64,000 bases of DNA from Pseudopyrenochaeta lycopersici (taxonomy: Eukaryota; Ascomycota; Dothideomycetes; Pleosporales; Pseudopyrenochaetaceae): assembly GCA_003313425.1 (NCBI GenBank), contig NHZP01000018.1, positions 930,001-994,000 on the forward strand. The letters run 5' to 3'. The translations under genes and the position numbers were made by a program. The notes beneath the pieces are model-generated. The model had not been told where the DNA came from. It did not search any database and saw nothing but the letters and a program-made list of their open reading frames with translations. Position 1 is the first letter of the stretch, and each line of letters opens with the position of its first letter. Shown here piece by piece: positions 11,901-22,994 of the stretch.

Positions 11901-13740
11901 CTACTACTATTACTATTATTAGTATTATCTAGGGTAGTACTCTTTAGAGATATTAGCCTACGCTCTTAATATAAGTAATATATTAGTATACTATATAGGC
12001 TGCGTAGGCTATAAGCTACTTTAGGGTAGCTATAATCCTATACTACTTAGCTAGGATTAGCTCTAGAAACTAAGGTAAGGTAGTAGGTACTTAAGTAGTA
12101 ATACTTATAGGTATGCTAGTATAAGTAGTATAGTAGTAGTAGCTAGTAAGCTCTAGATTAAATTAGTGCTAGTAGCGCGTAAGCTTAATGCTAGTTAAAA
12201 TAACTATAGTATTAGTTTAGGGGTAGTAGTAGTAGTAACTACTATATTATATTAATTACGAAGAACGTATAAGTAGTTTAAGTAGGTATTAAGCTTACAA
12301 GAGACCTATATTTATTAATAATAACGCGCCTAGAGTAAGCTATAGATTAAAGACTTATAAGAGTATAGGCGCTATAGTTACCTATAATATAATAGTTATA
12401 GCGCTTATACTTAGGGTTATTACAGTTCTTCTTCTAATTAGTAATACTCTGCGCGCAGCGTAGGTAAGTCTTAGTAACTATATCTTAGTTAGTACGCTTA
12501 TTAGCTATAGCCTATATAAAGGGCCTAGTACTATAAAAGTATAACTTCTTAATATACTTTAGATTTAGGTAATAGACTATAGTATTAAGTAAGTTACATA
12601 CGTTATATATATAATTTAATAGTATTATTATAATAAGGTAAAAGAGTAGCGTAATATTATAATAATACTAGAAAACTCTACTAGTATAAAGTAAGTCTAT
12701 ACCTTATTACTAGAGAATAAAAGTTTTAATTACCTTAACTTTACTAGAGGTAAGAGTATAAATATAAAGCGCTTATAATATATAATAATAACGCGTATAA
12801 GACGCGTCTAAGACGCGTCTAAGATACGCGATTAAAATACATATATATAGATACTCTTTTCTTATTTTCTTATATAGTTTTAGGTTTTTATTAAAACTAT
12901 TAATACTATTAGGACGCTAGCTAGAGGAGAAGGCTCTATAATAAAGTATTATAAATCTAAACCTTAGTATTATAGTATAGTTATGCTAGACCTTTTTAGG
13001 GGCTAGCGCGCACTGTAATAGACCTGCTTAAAACCTACGCTAGCTGCGTAGAGCGGGGACAATAAGTATTATTCTCTCCTATAGCTGAGTAACAGTAATA
13101 CAGAACTATCCCTTTACTATTATCTGTGGTGTAAAGCAAGTACTATTACCTGAAACCATACGTTACACTAACCTCCTTCTTCTCTTATCTCTTCTTACTA
13201 AAGATTCTCTTTAACCTACTAATAACTCTAATTATAAAGCCCTTTTTATCTATATTATATGTATACTTAGTATTAATATTATACTCTATTATTTTATACT
13301 ATAGTAGATTAAAGTATAGCTTATACTTATTACTAGAATTAGTAGTATAGTAAATAAAGTCTATAGCTGTTATCTATTATAGTATAAGGTAATCTTTATA
13401 CTTATTTATAAAGCGCGTAACTTAGCTATTAGAGACTACCTCTTACATAATTATTAAGGTAAAATTTTATATTATATCTCTTATAGGTAGTAGGTAACGC
13501 GCTCTAAGTCCTTCTATATACTTTATAAGCTCCTCCTCTTATTATAGGTTAAGCTTCTATTAGTTAGTATCCTTAATTACGCGTAGTGCCTAAATCTGCT
13601 TATACCTCTATAATAACGTTAACTAATTAATACTATAGTTAGTAGCTATTTTTTAATAGTAAAGTTTTTTACTAGACTTTAGAGTATTAATCTCTGTAAG
13701 CGTATTATTAATTCCAGTTATTATTATTGTGTTATTACGC
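11901..13740. other. AT-rich, RIP-decayed repeat region without recognisable gene
   Basis: This stretch is saturated with TA and has no usable reading frame. I could not assign it to any other element in the window. It starts with short CTA/TTA microsatellite-like runs. At about 12,789-12,830 there is a small tandem array of ACGCGTCTAAG units, CpG-rich and therefore largely outside the CpA target of RIP. A less mutated patch at 13,010-13,190 might be an LTR remnant, but no paired copy is visible. The region probably holds one or more old transposon copies. Confidence 0.5.
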
Positions 13741-14225
13741 GTCAGAGTATAGGGTACTTTTTTGTTGATCGGGCGTTGCGCGCACGGACACGGTAGCTGA
13801 AGAATCTTTTCTCGTTAACTTGGTAATATGTTTTTCTGCTCGAAGAGCAGATCCATACTAAGAATATTCATTAGATCTATATTAACTTTCTCTTTTTATT
13901 AACTTTCTCAAAAGAGAGAGCATATGTTCTTGTCGATGTGCATTTCATGTAAATCACCTGACAGCGCTAAACGCGTTACACTGGCGCACGTTGACGTGTA
14001 ATCGGTAAATATGAACTCCGTGTGATGACTCCATATCAATATCTGCGGAATAAGGCTCAGTTTAAGATACTAAAAGCAGTTTTTACATTTGAGGAGATTT
14101 CCTTTCCTTTGCGACTTTGAGTCTTCTAGGCAAATGCCAGGTTGATCGCAGCCATCACTCTGTCCGATGTATCTCTTAGTAATCACCCTCTAATTCCCGT
14201 GAATTGCACCTCTAGTCACTGAGAG
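13741..14225. other. noncoding 3' flank of the HET gene
   Basis: Base composition changes abruptly near 13,740 from TA-saturated repeat to normal sequence. The stretch holds no gene I can support and would contain the 3' UTR and downstream flank of the HET gene on the minus strand. A short inverted repeat (CTGCTCGAAGAGCAG) lies at about 13,837-13,851. Confidence 0.5.
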
Positions 14226-16284
14226 CTAAATGATAGTATATTCACAAGATGGAAGCCGCTTCAATGCTTCTTGGTCAAGGTGGTGTCCCACAGAAAACGC
14301 TCCAATCCGACGAAATGTATTACACTCAGCCTCTTCCAGTAACAACCCTAGAAGTCGCATGCTAGCATTTTTTTGCTCTATCCACTTTTCGCATTCGTAT
14401 ATTGGGGCGCACCAGACAGTCTTCTTGAGATTTGCCTCGTCAAAATCATCAAAGACCGCATCGTTCCATGTATCGTCCAGGAAATCGGTAGAGTCTATGG
14501 ATCCCGCGGCATTCTCGCCATCACCCTCCGAAACTCGTTGGCCATAGATCCGTGAAATGCAGTATGAAATCCCTTGAACTCTTTCTATACCTCTTCCGAG
14601 AGCCTCCACACCAAATCCTTTACGATTAATAGTCGCTTTCACCAGTGCTCCAACTATGCTAATTGAAAGAGAAAGGGGGCAGCCCAATAGAGACCCCATG
14701 TCGCTGTCTTCATTCACTTTCCAAAGTGAGATAACTGGCGATTCTGTGGCCCCTGAAGCCCACTCAGTCCATATCGGGCAATCTAGCGAAGCCCAAGACC
14801 AAGACGGAGCCCGATATCTGTAGGGGCGGACTCTTGGCCACATGCTTTTATCCATCCCAGCCCTAGTCCAAAGTAGACAGTATGGAAGATCAGCCTCCCA
14901 CATCCCAGCCCAGCAGTGGCCGCGAGCTAGTCCTCTGCTCTTGAGCGCGGAGACCAGACCGGAGAGGGCAACCAGTTTGTCTTTGCCAAATGTGAGCTCA
15001 CACTTGCTATATTCCTGCACCAACACAGACCAGGCACCATCGTCCTCGGTGAATTCCGTTTGCCAAATTCGGTTTCGTCGATCATGGAAAGGCCTCAACA
15101 CATCCGGTACTTGGATTGGGTATGACTCAGTGGCTGCAATACTCCGACATTCCCAGATGATTTCTGAGCTAGCGAAATGAATGATCCTTGTTGCCAAAAA
15201 TCTTTCCTGCATGACCCATGCACGACGAAGTAGTGATTGGTTCATGAAGCTCTTGGCCCACTCGATATTATTTTCCACGAGTACGTACGTGCTCTCAGGA
15301 AATGATGCCCAAGATATTAATCCAGCTGAAGGGCTGTCTCTTGGAAAATCAAAGAGACTGCCATCGCAATCGATAGATCCTGTTGCCGCAATGTTTATAA
15401 TGGCGTAAGAGTATATCTTACCCATTAATTTTGATTCCCTTACCCAATCTTCTTCAGAATCCTGGCAAATACACAGGCAATCAATCCAAAGGTATCGAAT
15501 GCCTAGTTGCCAACAAACTGTGATAGCTTCAGTGAAGACCCTTGGAAGGGTTTCTCGAGCAATGCCTTGCATCATTTGACGCATAGTCTGCGTCAGAAGT
15601 CGGAGAGGCTGAGATTTCCCCCAACAATGGCTCAGAGTTGCATAAGCTGGTGTTTGGTTTGACGGAGCCTTGCTGTCAGTTAAGCTACCACTCTCAGTTG
15701 TGACAATCTTGGCTAATGCCGAGGAGAATGGTTGACCAACGTCCAACAATCGGGAAGGGAGATAGGAGTCATCAAAAATTGGCCGACAACCCTCATGGTT
15801 TTTTATGCAGTCTCGATACCATCTTGACAATGTTTCTTCAGAAGTCCTCGAATTTGCTTTTCTCGGATCGCGATGTTCTGCCGGATTATCTACATCAGTT
15901 AGTCTCACGCAAATCGAATTTGTAGGTGAAAATACAAGGTAACAAGTTGAAAGTCATAATTCGGTAAATTTCATCATGTCCTACGGACCGAGAAACTTCG
16001 ATTTGCAGTTCCATTTGGCGACCCTGCTTAACCGCATGTTGAAGACTTATACTCTGGTGCACAACCTTGAAGGACGTGTTAACTTCGACATTGGACCAGT
16101 CTTCTTTCCCAAATCCAACGATGCATTCCAGCCAGATCGCTCTACATATCCGACAGCTTTGAAGTGCGGATTGGCTGACACCGTCAACGTTCTTGTGATG
16201 GGGCCCGTTTACAGAGCGAGACCAGTCTTCATTTGCAAGGCTCCAATCTTTTGAAAATATTGCTAGGCAGGTGTCGCAGAACAT
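14226..16284 (-). CDS. HET-domain (heterokaryon incompatibility) protein, two exons
   Basis: Spliced from 16,284-15,936 and 15,889-14,226, this gives about 670 aa. The 46-nt intron starts GTATTT, has a branch site GACTAAC and ends TGTAG; this junction keeps the frame. The HET domain (family PF06985) runs from about residue 199 to 350. It has the three hallmark blocks: YATLSHCWG (199-207), YLWIDCLCI (249-257) and RAWVMQERFLATRI (339 on). The N-terminus carries C3-C6 and C44-C47 pairs, common before HET domains. HET proteins are cytoplasmic non-self recognition factors that can trigger cell death on hyphal fusion or other stimuli. The partner and trigger are unknown here. I chose MFCDTC as start; an in-frame ATG ten codons upstream (16,314) is possible. 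The frame has no RIP-type stops, so the gene looks functional. Confidence 0.9.
15890..15935 (-). other. intron of the HET gene (46 nt)
   Basis: The donor is GTATTT, the branch-like motif is GACTAAC and the acceptor is GATGTAG. Removing it joins two otherwise overlapping, out-of-frame ORFs into one HET protein, with a phase 1 junction codon (T+AT = Tyr). An alternative donor eight bases upstream (GTTACC) would break the frame. Confidence 0.85.
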
Positions 16285-16449
16285 AGCTGCAACATACAAT
16301 TGTAGGAAAATCAACGCTTCGTAATAATATTTGCGAGAGTTGCAGTCAGACCGCCAGGTGTGCCGCCAATTATGAACCGTGTCTACTATGGAAGGCTAAA
16401 GCTGAAGTAGATTGAGAGGCAGCATGGTAATGTAACGTGTCCCAACAGG
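16285..16449 (-). promoter_or_regulatory. short upstream region of the HET gene
   Basis: Only about 165 bp separate the HET start codon from the transposon T1, so the core promoter must lie here or inside the transposon end. I see no clear TATA box; the sequence has normal composition, unlike T1. Confidence 0.35.
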
Positions 16450-16956
16450 TACCGAGGCTCACCTCGTAACGATCGTCCCCTCGTAACGCACGCCCCTCAA
16501 CAATTGCACGATTTTTTCAACACTACATATCTTAACTAATATAGACCTAATTACTGCTACGCTTACAGCTATTAACTCCTTAGAGCTTAAAGTAAATATT
16601 AATTATATAAAATTAGTAAATACTTATAGCGTTAACTATGTAATACTTATAAAGTAGTACTAGCGCGTTTTAACTTTATAAAGAGTTAAAGATTAAAATT
16701 AATAAAATCCTTATTTATACTAAGAAAAGAAGCTTATCTAGTATATTATCTAGCTTACTAAATAAAGCTTACTACTTAGTAAAGATATAATTTAAAACTT
16801 TTTTAAATAGCTAAAAAAAAGAAAAAAAAAGAACTAGGTTATATACTTTATTAAGTAGTATAGTATTTATCTTATTTCTGAATATATAGTTAGTATAAAT
16901 AATAACTACTATAAACCTAATTTCTTTAATAAATATAGCTTTTATTTTAAGCTTTT

Positions 16957-17206
16957 TGTTATGGGCGAAGAGGCCTAACTAACGAGTGTGCATTTGTCCT
17001 ATACTACAGAAGGAGAAAGATAGAGAAGAGGTTACAGGTATCCTTAGAGGATATATATATATGTTCGTACGAGTAAAGAGGAACATGCTCCTCTAGCTGC
17101 TAACTTATATAAGCTAATAAGAAAAGGGGGCAGAGGAGATTAAGGAGTTCCTTCCCCGTGCGATAGTAGCGAAGCCTCTCCTGCTCAAAGGGCGCGGCCC
17201 ATTACA
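16957..17206. repeat. solo-LTR-like insertion inside T1
   Basis: This 250-bp segment is much less AT-biased than the surrounding T1. It begins TGTTATGGGC and ends GCCCATTACA, that is, TG...CA with a near-perfect 10-bp terminal inverted repeat. It contains a TATATATATA run. This is the layout of a solo LTR. I could not find a clean target site duplication (flanks CTTTT and GACTT), so the exact ends are uncertain. Confidence 0.5.
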
Positions 17207-17993
17207 GACTTCTATATTTTCTTTAAAGTAGCTTAAGTAGCTTTATTTAAAAAGAAACTTATTTTTAAAGCTTTTAAAGTAACTAGCTTATTACTTTTTA
17301 ATTTTAAAGTTGTTTCTAAAATATTTAATACTAACTTAGCTATATAAAAAAATATAAGTAATAGTAAGTTTTTAAAGCTAAGTACTAAGAACTAAAGAAA
17401 GCTAAAAGTACTAGTATACTATATTATTATATATTATTAAAATAAAAAAGCTAGAAAGCTTAGTAAATTTTTTTACTATATTTATATTAAAAAAGCTATT
17501 TTTAAGTATAAAGTAGTAGCTATAAAAAGTACTCTTATTTATAAAGAAAAGTATAAACAGTAAAGTACAGTTCTTTTATTATAGCTAAATAAAAACTATT
17601 ATAGTAGTACTATATTCTAGTTATTTAAAAAAGTAAAAGAAGTATATAATAAATAAGAGGCTAGAGCTTATAAGTAAGAAAAGTAGTAATATTATAAGCT
17701 TAAAGTAGCTAAGTATTATAAAAAGTAAAAGTAAGCTAAAGTTAAAGTAGTTTAAGTAAAGTAAGTAGCTAAGGCTAAAGCTAAGTTACTAAAGTAGATG
17801 GAGAAAGTAGATTAAGCTACTAATTAAGCTACTAAGTAAGCTACTTATAAAGCTATAAAATAACTTAAATAAGCTCTTAAATTATCTTAAACAAGAAAAA
17901 AAGTAGCTTTAAAACTACTATAAAAGCTACTACTAAAAAAAAGTAAGTTATAAAGCCTTATAGTAGTAAGAAGGCTATAAGTATAGAATTAGG

Positions 17994-18185
17994 TGTTAGG
18001 ACACAGGCCTACTCCTACTGCGCCAGGCAACCAAAGGGTAACAATAATCTGCTAAGTGCAGATCAAGCTGAGTAGAATAGTACTTAATGTCGTACTAGTA
18101 GCCAGCTGGCGGCTCTCAGCGCTTAGTTCTTGGCCTGCAGTCCTTGAACCTCAGCTGTTAGCGCCCTCAGCGCTATAGCCTGACA
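17994..18185. repeat. 192-bp TGTYAGG...CCTGACA repeat (solo LTR or MITE), copy 1
   Basis: It is bounded by a perfect 5-bp target duplication TTAGG (17,989-17,993 and 18,186-18,190). The ends are TGTTAGG and CCTGACA. It is the same family as 18,444-18,594 and 35,552-35,743; the copy at 35,552 has the same length and the opposite orientation. TG...CA ends with a 5-bp TSD fit a solo LTR best. A short TIR element (MITE) is the alternative. Confidence 0.8.
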
Positions 18186-18443
18186 TTAGGCTTACTACTT
18201 ATTTTATTACATAGTAGTTAAAAAATTAGATTAAGTACTAGTAGCTCTAGATAGCTATTAGCCTTATAAATTAATCTACTAGAAAAAATTATAATTATAG
18301 CTATAGTATAAGGCTTAATAGCCTTAAGTTTATTAATAGTTTTAATGTTTAGAGCGTGCGTTACGAGGGGACGATTGTTACGAGGTGAGCCTTGGTAATG
18401 CACTTACCTAATCCACGTAAAACTCTAATTCGCCATGCATAAC

Positions 18444-18594
18444 TGTCAGGACACAGGTCTGCTCCCACTGCGCCAAACAACCAAAAAGGTAACAATGATC
18501 TGCTATCTGCAGATTATGCTGAACAGAATAGTACTTAACGTCGTACTGGTGACCAGCCAGCGGCTACCTTAGCTCTCCGCCTTGTAGCCTGACA
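18444..18594. repeat. TGTCAGG...CCTGACA repeat, copy 2 (internally deleted)
   Basis: It is flanked by a perfect ATAAC duplication (18,439-18,443 and 18,595-18,599). It matches the first two thirds of the 192-bp copies, but about 40 bp near the end are missing or rearranged, leaving 151 bp. It has few RIP changes, suggesting a fairly recent insertion. Confidence 0.8.
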
Positions 18595-18599
18595 ATAAC

Positions 18600-19290
18600 T
18601 CTACTATTTTAACGAATATTAATATATCTACTATAACTATAGTATTGTGCCGATGCACTTGGTGACCTGGTCACCTGGCCACTAAGGGCATCTCAGCTAG
18701 TTAGATGCAGCAGTTCAGATGCAGCAGTTCAGATGCAGCAGCTCAGGCCATAGCAGCTTAGGCCACAGCAGCTCAGACTTCAAGGCAATTAAGCGAGATT
18801 AGCAGAAAAATAAGGATATAAGGAGGCAGGCAGGCGGAGGGTATCCAGCATCTACGGGAAGGAAGCACGATCTAGCATCTACTATTAAGGATCCAATATC
18901 TAGGAACTACAGAATAACAGCAGAAGTATAGACAGATAGACGGATACAGCTACTACAGATACAGTTATTACCCCCCCCCCCCCTTATTGTTCATCCTTGT
19001 TTACCTACCTCCTACCTCTCATCTCATCCTTGATGGGATGACTACCTAGCTGTGTTCAGTGTGCTCAAGGCTACCATCGACAGGGAGAAGCTTGCTGAGG
19101 CCTCTGTTCCTGCACAGTATCTTAAATAATACTATATTATAGAGGAATATTACGTGCTAGACTACTCGTTGAACTATTATAATAAATATCTTAGTACAGC
19201 TCTTAGGTTCCTAAAGTTCTAAGAAATTAATTCTTTTCCTATGTAGATGCAGTATTTTAGTATAGGATTAGTAGTAGGTCTTCTTATATT
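18600..19290. other. mixed region with no supported gene
   Basis: The first 50 bp are AT-rich. From 18,644 to about 19,120 composition is normal. The segment starting TGTGCCGATGCAC at about 18,646 resembles the beginning of the 12.6-kb Gypsy LTR (TGTGCCGTTGCAC), so a related LTR remnant is possible. It also contains a GGTGACCTGGTCACC palindrome, a short tandem array, and 13 consecutive C at 18,971-18,983. From about 19,130 to 19,290 the sequence is AT-rich again and may belong to element C, but I could not prove it. Confidence 0.4.
18702..18777 (+). repeat. 14-15-bp imperfect tandem repeat
   Basis: Three units of AGATGCAGCAGTTC (the last ending GCTC) are followed by two diverged units ending GCAGCTT and GCAGCTC. 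Confidence 0.75.
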
Positions 19291-19292
19291 TA

Positions 19293-20581
19293 ACGTACAT
19301 GGCAAGCGAGCGGGCCATGTAAGCGAGCGGGCCACCCCACCAACTTTGCGCAACGCATCAACTTCAATCAATTATGTCTCCACTAATTCAACCTCAACTA
19401 GCTCCTCGCGAGGCTAACGTTAATCTCGCAATCTTAGCTCTCAATCTAGATCAAATTCAGACTAAGCGAGTCGCTGCACAGACGTTTGAAGTCCCTCGAA
19501 CCACGCTTCAGCGCCGCCGCGCTGGCGTGCTTACCCGACGCGATTACTAGCCCAACTTAAAGAAGCTTACCCAGCTAGAAGAGGAGGTAATAGTTAATTA
19601 TATCCTTAATCTAGATCAGCGTGGATTTCCGCCTACGTACGCAGCTATACGTGATATAGCTAATAAGCTGCTATCAACGCGTGGTGGAGGTCTAGTTAGG
19701 ATAAATTGGCCATCTAACTTTGTTAAGCGTACAGACAGTCTGACGACGCGTTTTACCCGAGCGTACGATAGGCAGAGTCAATATCCGCTCAGCATTTGGA
19801 GGAGCAGGCCTTGTTCCTCTCCAGCCAGGCGTTGTCTTGTCAAAGCTAGATGTTCAACTGCGTACGCCATCACCAGCAGCTCAACTGCGTACGCCATCAC
19901 CAGCAGCTCAACTCGCAGCTCAGCAAGGAGCTCAGCAAGGAGCTCAGCTAGGAGCTCAGCTAGGAGCTCAGCTAGGAGCTCAGTTAGGAGCTCAGTTAGG
20001 AGCTCAGCTAGGAGCTCTCTGGGAGCCTCAAACACCAAGGAACGTACGTGAGCTTGAGGCTCAATCTACTCTAATTAGCGATCGCCTTCGACGGCATAAC
20101 AGCTCATCACCAGCCTTAATTATTGAGGCGTTTAGTTGGTTTAAGAAGGGGGCTATAGTAGGGATACATAAAGCTGAGCTAATAGAGGATAGGATTGCTA
20201 GCCTTGAGCAAGCTAATGAGGCAGCAACTTAGCAGAAGAAGCGCAAGAGAAGGCGGATTCAGAAAGGAGGAGTCTTAATAAAGGGAGCTGGAGAAGATTT
20301 ACTTGCTTAGCAAGAGGTTGAGCGGTAAATAGAGCGTGAACTGCGCTAAAGTAGAGGGCAACTAGGGCCTAGCCGCAAGACTCCAGCACGCTGTAAAAGA
20401 TGCAGAGAGACTGGACACAACTCGCGGACATGTAAAAAAGATACTATAGGTGCTGCTGAAGCTAGCATCTAGATATCTAAATAGCAATTAATCTTATAGT
20501 TAAGTAGGACGCTTATAGAGGTGCGCAAAGTTGGTAGGGTGGCCCGCTCGCTTACATGGCCCGCTCGCTTGCTATGTACGT
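19293..20581 (+). mobile_element. Fot1-like DNA transposon E, internally deleted, 1,289 bp
   Basis: It is flanked by TA (19,291-19,292 and 20,582-20,583). The inverted termini begin ACGTACATGGC and contain AAGCGAGCGGGCC twice, separated by ATGT. The N-terminal transposase part (from ATG near 19,374) encodes a helix-turn-helix DNA-binding region of the CENP-B type, reading to NWPSNFVKRTD near 19,700. The DDE catalytic part is missing and is replaced by a short tandem repeat and the C-terminal tail. Composition is nearly normal with only a few RIP-type stops, so this is one of the youngest insertions here. It is non-autonomous. It sits inside an older element of its own family (C). Confidence 0.85.
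19837..20232 (+). pseudogene. C-terminal remnant of the element E transposase with an AQLG repeat
   Basis: The open frame of 131 codons starts inside the deletion scar. Residues 1-25 carry a doubled QLRTPSPAA block. Residues 26-57 are about nine near-perfect Ala-Gln-(Gln/Leu)-Gly units from a 12-bp tandem repeat (GAGCTCAGCTAG-like). The rest matches the C-terminal region of Fot1-like transposases (IIEAFSWFKKGA..., then a Glu/Gln-rich helix). Past the first stop, the same frame continues to a CCHC zinc knuckle (CKRCRETGHNSRTC, about 20,391-20,432). It is probably not expressed as a separate protein; there is no catalytic domain. Confidence 0.6.
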
Positions 20582-20583
20582 TA

Positions 20584-20643
20584 ACTATAAATGTGCTTTT
20601 TCTTTTCCTACTCTTTTAGTAAAATATATTATAAGACTATCTA
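20584..20643 (-). mobile_element. fragment of Fot1-like element C between insertions E and D
   Basis: Read on the minus strand, these 60 bp continue directly from the C sequence at 35,145. They match element E at about 19,730-19,790 (the codons after VKRTDSL), with only RIP-type changes. So D was inserted at a TA in C, and E at another TA 60 bp away. Confidence 0.65.
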
Positions 20644-22228
20644 TAACGTGAGCGGCAAGCGAAACGCCTAGGTAAGCGAAACGCCCACTCTTGCCAAGAC
20701 CACACCTCCTTCTACCTTCAACTGCAATGTCTCAACAACTTAATATTGAATTACTCCCTTGTGAGGATAGAATTATCTTAGCTATCTAAGCAATAAAAAA
20801 AGACGCGACATTAAGTGATCGACGAGCTGTAGCAGTCTACAACGTTCCTAGAAGGACTCTCCGCGACCGACGCGCTAGAAAGCTTTTATGACGCGATAGC
20901 CAACCTAACTCGTTAAAGCTTAATAGGCACGAGGAAGACGCGATTATCTAATATATAAGGAAGCTAGACGCGCGAGGATTTGCCCCTACACTGTCTTATC
21001 TCTGTGAGATAGCGAATTAGTTGCTGGCTGCTCGTAGTAGTAGCCAGGTGGGAGAAAAATGGGCTAGAAACTTCGTCTCTTGTAAGCCTAAGATTAAATC
21101 CTAACTAAGTAGGCCACGCGACTACTAGAGAGTCCTATGCAGCGATCCAGCTGTTATTAGCCCCTGGTTTAACCTTATACGTAATATTAAAGCTAAGTAC
21201 GGCGTCCTAGATAAAGATACCTATAACTTTAATAAGACTGGCTTTACTATAGGCGTAGGAGGGTCCGTTAAGGTGGTAACTGCGTCTAAGAGACGTACTT
21301 GACTACTGGGGATATAACCTAGTAACCGCGAGTAGGTGACGTTAATTGCTGGTATTAACGCTATAGGCTAGATAATTCTACCCTTTATTATCTTTAAAGC
21401 TAAGAACTATAATAAGTCCTAGTTACCTAATCTATCTAAGGGCTGGCGTATAGGCCTTAGTAAGAACAGCTAGACTAATAATAAACTTAGTCTAGCCTGG
21501 CTACAGCACTTTATCTAGCATACAGCAGCCTGGACAGTAAGTAGTTACTAGCTACTAGTAATTAATAGCTATAAGAGCTATAATTTACTTGCCTTCTAGG
21601 ATCTATATAAGGAGAATAAGATAATTACTCTTTGTATGCCTTCCTATTTATCTTATATCCTGCAGCCGCTTAATATAGGCTGCTTTGCGCTATTGAAGTA
21701 GGTATACCGGCGAGAGATTAGGGTCTTGGCAGACAGTTACATTACCTACATTAATAAAAAAGCATTCCTAGCTTCCTTTAAGGAGGTATTTGAGACCTTG
21801 TTCTTACAGCAGAATATTCTATCTAGCTTCTAAGCAACTAGCCTAGTCCTACACAGCCTAGAGGTGGTGCTATTAAAGCTTAAGGTGAAGCCTTATACGC
21901 TGATACTACCTCTACTAGGGCCTACCCCTTAGCACCCTAAAACACCCAGCAACGCCTAGGAGATAGAGGCTTAAACAACACTAATTATAAAGAGGATTCG
22001 TAACTATAAGAGTTCCTCTCCTAATTCTATTATTAAGATAGTATTATAAGTTAAAAAGGGATTAATATTAAAGGTATACTTACACACGTTACTAGAAGCT
22101 AGAGTAGCTAGTCTTAAGCAGGTAAATAGAGCTGCTTCTAAGTAGAAAAAGCGTAAGAAAAAGCGGATCTAGTAGGGAGGGACCCTATTAAAGGAAGAGG
22201 GAGAGGACTTAATTACTTAGAGGGACGT

Positions 22229-22600
22229 TGTGGAGTTAACAAGGTGGTTCGGCACAATCCCGCAGTTCTGGTGTTGTGAATGAGAGGAAACGTTGGAATC
22301 TAAGCGTGCGTGAATAACAGGAGCAGCCCTGCCTGTGCAGTCTGCTAGAAACGAAGGTAAGTATAGAGCCTAATTAAAAGTAATAAACAAAATGGTCTGA
22401 AATCTTATTAAATTGACGTAACTAATGCACTAGCTACTTTGCAAAATCTCAGTTTTAAAGTAAATTATTGTAGAGTGTGGTGCATGGTTTTTGGTGCATA
22501 ACGTTAAGATCTCTCGCATCTCTAAGTCTTATCATTAAATCTCGCTAACAAAGGAAACCTATCATCACCTAATTACCTAGGTACCCTGTGCAACGGCATA
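22229..22600 (-). repeat. 3' LTR of Gypsy copy 2
   Basis: This 372-bp LTR starts TGTGGAGTTAAC and ends CGGCATA on the plus strand. It is followed by the complement of the polypurine tract (AACCTCCCCTACTTCA). It differs from the 5' LTR mostly by C/T and G/A transitions. Confidence 0.92.
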
Positions 22601-22994
22601 AACCTCCCCTACTTCAAGCTCAGTCCTATTAAGCTTATAACTCCTACTTATTATTCCTTCTCCTCGCAAGTAGAACTACTAGCAGGAGGAGAAGAGAACT
22701 AGGAAAAGGAAAGAAAGAAAGAAAGAAAGAAAGAAAGAAATTATTACTCTATAAATAAAGGGAAGGCAGCATAGGCTGCATTTCTGTAGGAGGAGTAGTC
22801 CTCGTAATTGTGCAGGTTCCTTTATAAACTCCCGCACTTTATTGTTAAATCTCCTAAAGACAGTAGGAAAAATAAAAGAAAATGCGCCTTAACCTTACTA
22901 TTAAAGACGCTAGCAAGTATACTATTGTCCTAGTATCTCTTAAATAACCTAGAGGCACTTAGCTAATTAAAGTCTGTTAAGCCTTACTTCTTCT

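Larger units (their letters stand above)
16452..18395 (+). mobile_element. Tc1/pogo (Fot1-type) DNA transposon T1, RIP-decayed
   Basis: The element is flanked by TA on both sides (16,450-16,451 and 18,396-18,397). Its inverted termini are about 40 bp, beginning CC(G/A)AGGCTCACCTCG and containing CTCGTAACG twice. About 1.5 kb of native sequence remains after removing two insertions (16,957-17,206 and 17,994-18,185). The interior is TA-saturated. Near 17,640-17,800 the plus strand still reads as a Lys/Gln-rich tail typical of the C-terminus of Fot1-like transposases. No transposase frame survives. It sits 168 bp upstream of the HET start codon. Confidence 0.8.

Noticed and set aside
11740..11922. 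60-codon plus-strand ORF
   Set aside because: It lies inside the 3' LTR of Gypsy copy 1 and runs past its end; the same LTR sequence in copy 2 is noncoding.
14230..16254. Several plus-strand ORFs of 60-112 codons opposite the HET gene
   Set aside because: They are antisense shadows of the HET exons; the minus frame has a clear HET domain and a spliced junction.
19778..20038. 86-codon minus-strand ORF with Glu-Leu-Leu-Ala repeats
   Set aside because: It is the mirror of the 12-bp tandem repeat in element E; kept only as a remark.
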